Below, one piece after another: positions 61,482 through 64,000 of a stretch of 64,000 nucleotides of DNA. The notes below the pieces were generated by a model. That model saw only the letters and a list, made by a program, of their open reading frames with translations, made no database searches and was not told the DNA's origin. Made by a program: the position numbers and the translations under genes. The DNA is from UBA6770 sp965660875 (lineage in GTDB: Bacteria; Bacteroidota; Bacteroidia; Flavobacteriales_G; Salibacteraceae): NCBI GenBank assembly GCA_965660875.1, contig CBFIBQ010000004.1:74462-138461 (forward strand), written 5' to 3'. How positions within the stretch are numbered: the first letter of the stretch is position 1; each line of letters begins with the position of its first letter.

Positions 61482-61922
61482 ATGATTGTGAAGCAACTAT
61501 TAATATGGATTACGGCAGGTCTGATGCTCATAGCCTCTACTGGAGCCACTGTGCATCAGATGGTTTGTTTGCATTCGGGCAACGCTCAGTATTCATTGGA
61601 GCAAATCAGCTGCTGTATAAATGACGCTAATAAGGAAACTATAAAGAAAACATGTTGCACGTTTTTTTCGCTCAAGTTCCAAACAGATCAGGTAGTAAGC
61701 GTTAGCCATGAAAAGGACAGTGTTGACTTTTTAGAGGGAACGGTTGAAGTAAGAACAAATTCATTTTGGTCTTTCCACGAAAAGAGCACATTGTCTTGTG
61801 CGCCAATATACCGCCGCCAGACAAACTCCGAGTCCACTTACAGTTACAGAGATTTTTATGCTAGAATTCCGTTACTGACCGAAGTAACCGAATTTTTCAA
61901 TTGCATAAAAATCTACACATGA
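61482..61922 (+). CDS. HYC_CC_PP-family Cys-rich secreted protein
   Basis: 146 residues with an N-terminal signal/TM helix (WITAGLMLIASTGATVHQ). Conserved Cys pairs SCC and TCC plus a VC and SC elsewhere fit the HYC_CC_PP family of Bacteroidota. Such proteins sit next to TonB receptors and heavy-metal genes. Its stop codon overlaps the start of the His-rich TonB receptor (ATGA), so both are translated together. Probably metal-binding in the periplasm; inferred. Confidence 0.8.
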   Translation: MIVKQLLIWITAGLMLIASTGATVHQMVCLHSGNAQYSLEQISCCINDANKETIKKTCCTFFSLKFQTDQVVSVSHEKDSVDFLEGTVEVRTNSFWSFHEKSTLSCAPIYRRQTNSESTYSYRDFYARIPLLTEVTEFFNCIKIYT

Positions 61923-64000
61923 AAACAATATATAAAATCTTAATATCCATGCTCTTTCTTGCTGCAAACAGTGGTTTGAGAGCGCAAATACAAGGTGAAA
62001 TTCACCCAGAGGAAGAGCACAATCACCCAGAGGGTAAGCATAAGCACTCGGAGGGACTACCCGGTGCAAATGTTTATTGGATGCAATCGCCAACTACTGG
62101 AACTTCTAGTGATGAAAGTGGCGCATTTGTAATTCAGCCACCTGCTAAACTTCCAGCTAAGCTAATTGTATCCTACCTCGGATTTACCTCGGACACCATT
62201 CTGATTCAAAAACCGACACAGCATATTCATGTATCGCTTAAACCAAATTTAACCATGGATGAGGTCGTAGTGCGGGAGCGCAAACAATCGACTTCTTACG
62301 ATATGATGAGCGCTAAGCATGTGGAGCACATCGGTTCCAAAGAACTTACGCGTGCTGCATGCTGCAATATATCGGAGGCTTTTGAAACAAACGCTTCAGT
62401 TGACGTTGTATCTAGCGATGGGGTTACAGGGGCAAAAAAAATTCAAATGCTTGGCTTAGATGGCATTTATACGAGTATTCAGTTTGAAAACCTACCCATG
62501 GTGCGAGGCTTGGCCAACCTGGACGGACTATCTCATATTCCTGGAACTTGGGTGGAAAGCATCCAAATATCAAAGGGAAGTGGGTCGGTCAGAAATGGAT
62601 ACGAGGGAATGACGGGGCAGATAAACATAGAGTTTTTAAAGCCTGACGAGCTTAATGAAAAAGTATATGTGAATTTATACGGAAACATTATGGGTAGAAC
62701 AGAGATAAATGCCCACATAGGAGATAGATTAAACGAGAAATGGAGTACCTTATTTTTAGCCCATGGCAATATGAACCAACTGCCTTTGGATAATAACGAT
62801 GATGGGTTTATGGACATCAGTTTGAAAAAGCAAATCAATTTATTTAATCGCTGGAAATATAAAGGAGAGCGTTTCAGGGCGCAGTTTGGTATTCGCGGCT
62901 TAGTGGAAGAAAAAACTGGTGGAGAAATGAACTTTAACCCGGAAAATGATCTCGGCACAACAAATATTTATGGTGTTGGTGCTCAAGGAAACCACATAGA
63001 GGCATTTTATAAAAATGGAATACTAATGAAGAATAGGCCTTGGGGTTCGCTTGCGCTGATTACAAGAGCGAGTTATCACGACCAAACGTTGTATGCTGGG
63101 TTAATGGACTACTCAGGTACTGAATCCTATTTCTATTCAAACTTGTTGTATTCGGATATAATTAAGACTACCGAACACAAATACACGGTAGGGTTAAGCT
63201 ATGTGTTTGATGATTACGACGAAACATTTAACGGCAAAAAATTCCTAAGAACGGAGCACGTGCCCGGTGTTTTTGGTGAATATACGTTCGCTAGAAATAA
63301 GTTTCAGTCGGTATTGGGTGCGCGCACTGATTTTCACAATTTGTACGGTACGCAGCTGAGTCCAAAAGTTAATTTAAAATACGACTATGCTGAGAGAGGC
63401 GCTGTAAGAGTATCGCTTGGAAGAGGCTTTCGTGTAGCCAATATTTTTGTAGATAACAACTCCACCTTTGTAAGCCAAAGGGTGATTACAATACAAGAAA
63501 ACTTACAACCAGAAATCGCTTGGAATACCGGCTTTAGCGGAACGCAAAAGGTGCAACTTAACGATAGAGACTTAACGCTGCATGCCGAGTATTTTTATAC
63601 AAGTTTTGAGAATCAGGTCATTGTAGATAGGGAGACGCCGGGTGCATTGAAGTTTTACAACTTGGAAGGGAGTTCTTATTCTAATGCAGTTCAAGTAGAG
63701 GTAATGTATGAGCCATGGAAGGTTTTGGAGGTGAGAACAGCGGCGAAATATCTGGATGTTCAGAGTACCTTTTCTGGTGTTCAAAAGCAACTACCAATGG
63801 TGCCAAATTGGAGGGGAATGATAAGTTTAGGCTATCAAACCTTAAATAGAAAATGGCAAATGGACTTTACTACGCAGTTTGTAGGAGTCAGTAGAATACC
63901 CAGTACAATGGGCAATGAGACAGCCAATCAGCGCAATCAGTCCAGCGATGCGTACCTGCTCATGAATACACAGATCACACGCCGATTTAGGCATATAGAG
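61919..64000 (+). CDS. TonB-dependent receptor, His-rich, putative metal uptake (3' end outside window)
   Basis: Open from ATG 61919 to the window's right edge, 694 codons so far. Signal peptide (FLAANSGLRAQ), then a CarboxypepD-like N-domain interrupted by the His-rich insert HPEEEHNHPEGKHKHSEG, a likely metal-binding stretch. The plug has the TRAACCNISEAFETNASVDV segment and IKKIQMLGLDGIY; the barrel follows. The conserved AACCN-type plug wording and the linked HYC_CC_PP gene fit the copper/zinc-type receptors of Bacteroidota. Metal identity is inferred. Confidence 0.88.
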   Translation, partial: MKTIYKILISMLFLAANSGLRAQIQGEIHPEEEHNHPEGKHKHSEGLPGANVYWMQSPTTGTSSDESGAFVIQPPAKLPAKLIVSYLGFTSDTILIQKPTQHIHVSLKPNLTMDEVVVRERKQSTSYDMMSAKHVEHIGSKELTRAACCNISEAFETNASVDVVSSDGVTGAKKIQMLGLDGIYTSIQFENLPMVRGLANLDGLSHIPGTWVESIQISKGSGSVRNGYEGMTGQINIEFLKPDELNEKVYVNLYGNIMGRTEINAHIGDRLNEKWSTLFLAHGNMNQLPLDNNDDGFMDISLKKQINLFNRWKYKGERFRAQFGIRGLVEEKTGGEMNFNPENDLGTTNIYGVGAQGNHIEAFYKNGILMKNRPWGSLALITRASYHDQTLYAGLMDYSGTESYFYSNLLYSDIIKTTEHKYTVGLSYVFDDYDETFNGKKFLRTEHVPGVFGEYTFARNKFQSVLGARTDFHNLYGTQLSPKVNLKYDYAERGAVRVSLGRGFRVANIFVDNNSTFVSQRVITIQENLQPEIAWNTGFSGTQKVQLNDRDLTLHAEYFYTSFENQVIVDRETPGALKFYNLEGSSYSNAVQVEVMYEPWKVLEVRTAAKYLDVQSTFSGVQKQLPMVPNWRGMISLGYQTLNRKWQMDFTTQFVGVSRIPSTMGNETANQRNQSSDAYLLMNTQITRRFRHIE

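Overview
The window looks like a chromosomal segment of a marine-type Bacteroidota bacterium, most likely Flavobacteriales or a Cryomorphaceae/Crocinitomicaceae-like relative. The signs are a T9SS C-terminal sorting domain, DUF2723, DUF3078, DUF3098, GH3-like and HYC_CC_PP proteins, PD40-OmpA and TonB-dependent outer-membrane proteins, and Bacteroidota promoters of the form TTG-N18-21-TAnnTTTG upstream of several genes and tRNAs. Most of the window is ordinary core genome; the accessory DNA is concentrated at four places.

Layout. 1-4.3 kb is an accessory block next to the 3' end of tRNA-Asn: a HipA-like C-terminus, a small UVR-motif-like protein, and a minus-strand run of short DnaB-like ATPase, retron-type reverse transcriptase and Nmad3 protein. 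4.6-22.4 kb is housekeeping: adenosine kinase, RNase HI (apparent ATT start), dxs, a rhodanese/DUF3365/thioredoxin operon, an iodotyrosine-deiodinase-like flavoprotein divergent from purN, an MscS channel, DUF3078, GH3, a degenerate response regulator, a T9SS-exported FG-GAP protein, DAHP synthase-chorismate mutase, and the heme operon hemA-hemC-hemD. 22.5-32.1 kb holds a lipoprotein, tRNA-Gln, a DUF2723 glycosyltransferase, a polysaccharide deacetylase, RNase R, ferritin, a radical SAM/SPASM protein and a HAD hydrolase.

32.2-34.4 kb is a mobile-DNA hotspot downstream of a CAT-anticodon tRNA. It has a second copy of the tRNA 3' end, a truncated GIY-YIG nuclease, and two 311-bp elements with 32-bp inverted ends that each carry the same truncated REP-associated (Y1) transposase. 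These elements bracket two small orphan genes. 34.4-39.2 kb holds ferredoxin, a SPOR-like protein, HemW and a sensor kinase. 39.4-41.2 kb is a compact three-gene cassette of unknown function ending in a membrane pentapeptide-repeat protein. 41.2-57.1 kb is core again: truB-uppP-DUF3098-ftsX, leuS, a TonB receptor, and the cluster coaX-FadL-like-TPR-lptC-CorC-like-PpiD-like.

57.2-57.7 kb repeats the tRNA/GIY-YIG theme in intact form: tRNA-Phe, terminator, complete GIY-YIG nuclease gene, 22-bp copy of the tRNA 3' end, second terminator. The window ends with a PD40-OmpA protein, a cyclase-family hydrolase, an Nfu-type Fe-S scaffold, and a Cys-rich HYC_CC_PP protein overlapping a His-rich TonB-dependent receptor, probably a metal uptake pair.

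The strongest candidates for undescribed biology are the retron with DnaB-like and Nmad3 neighbours, the tRNA-3'-end-duplicating GIY-YIG module seen twice, the REP-flanked mini-transposase elements, and the three-gene cassette at 39.4-41.2 kb.
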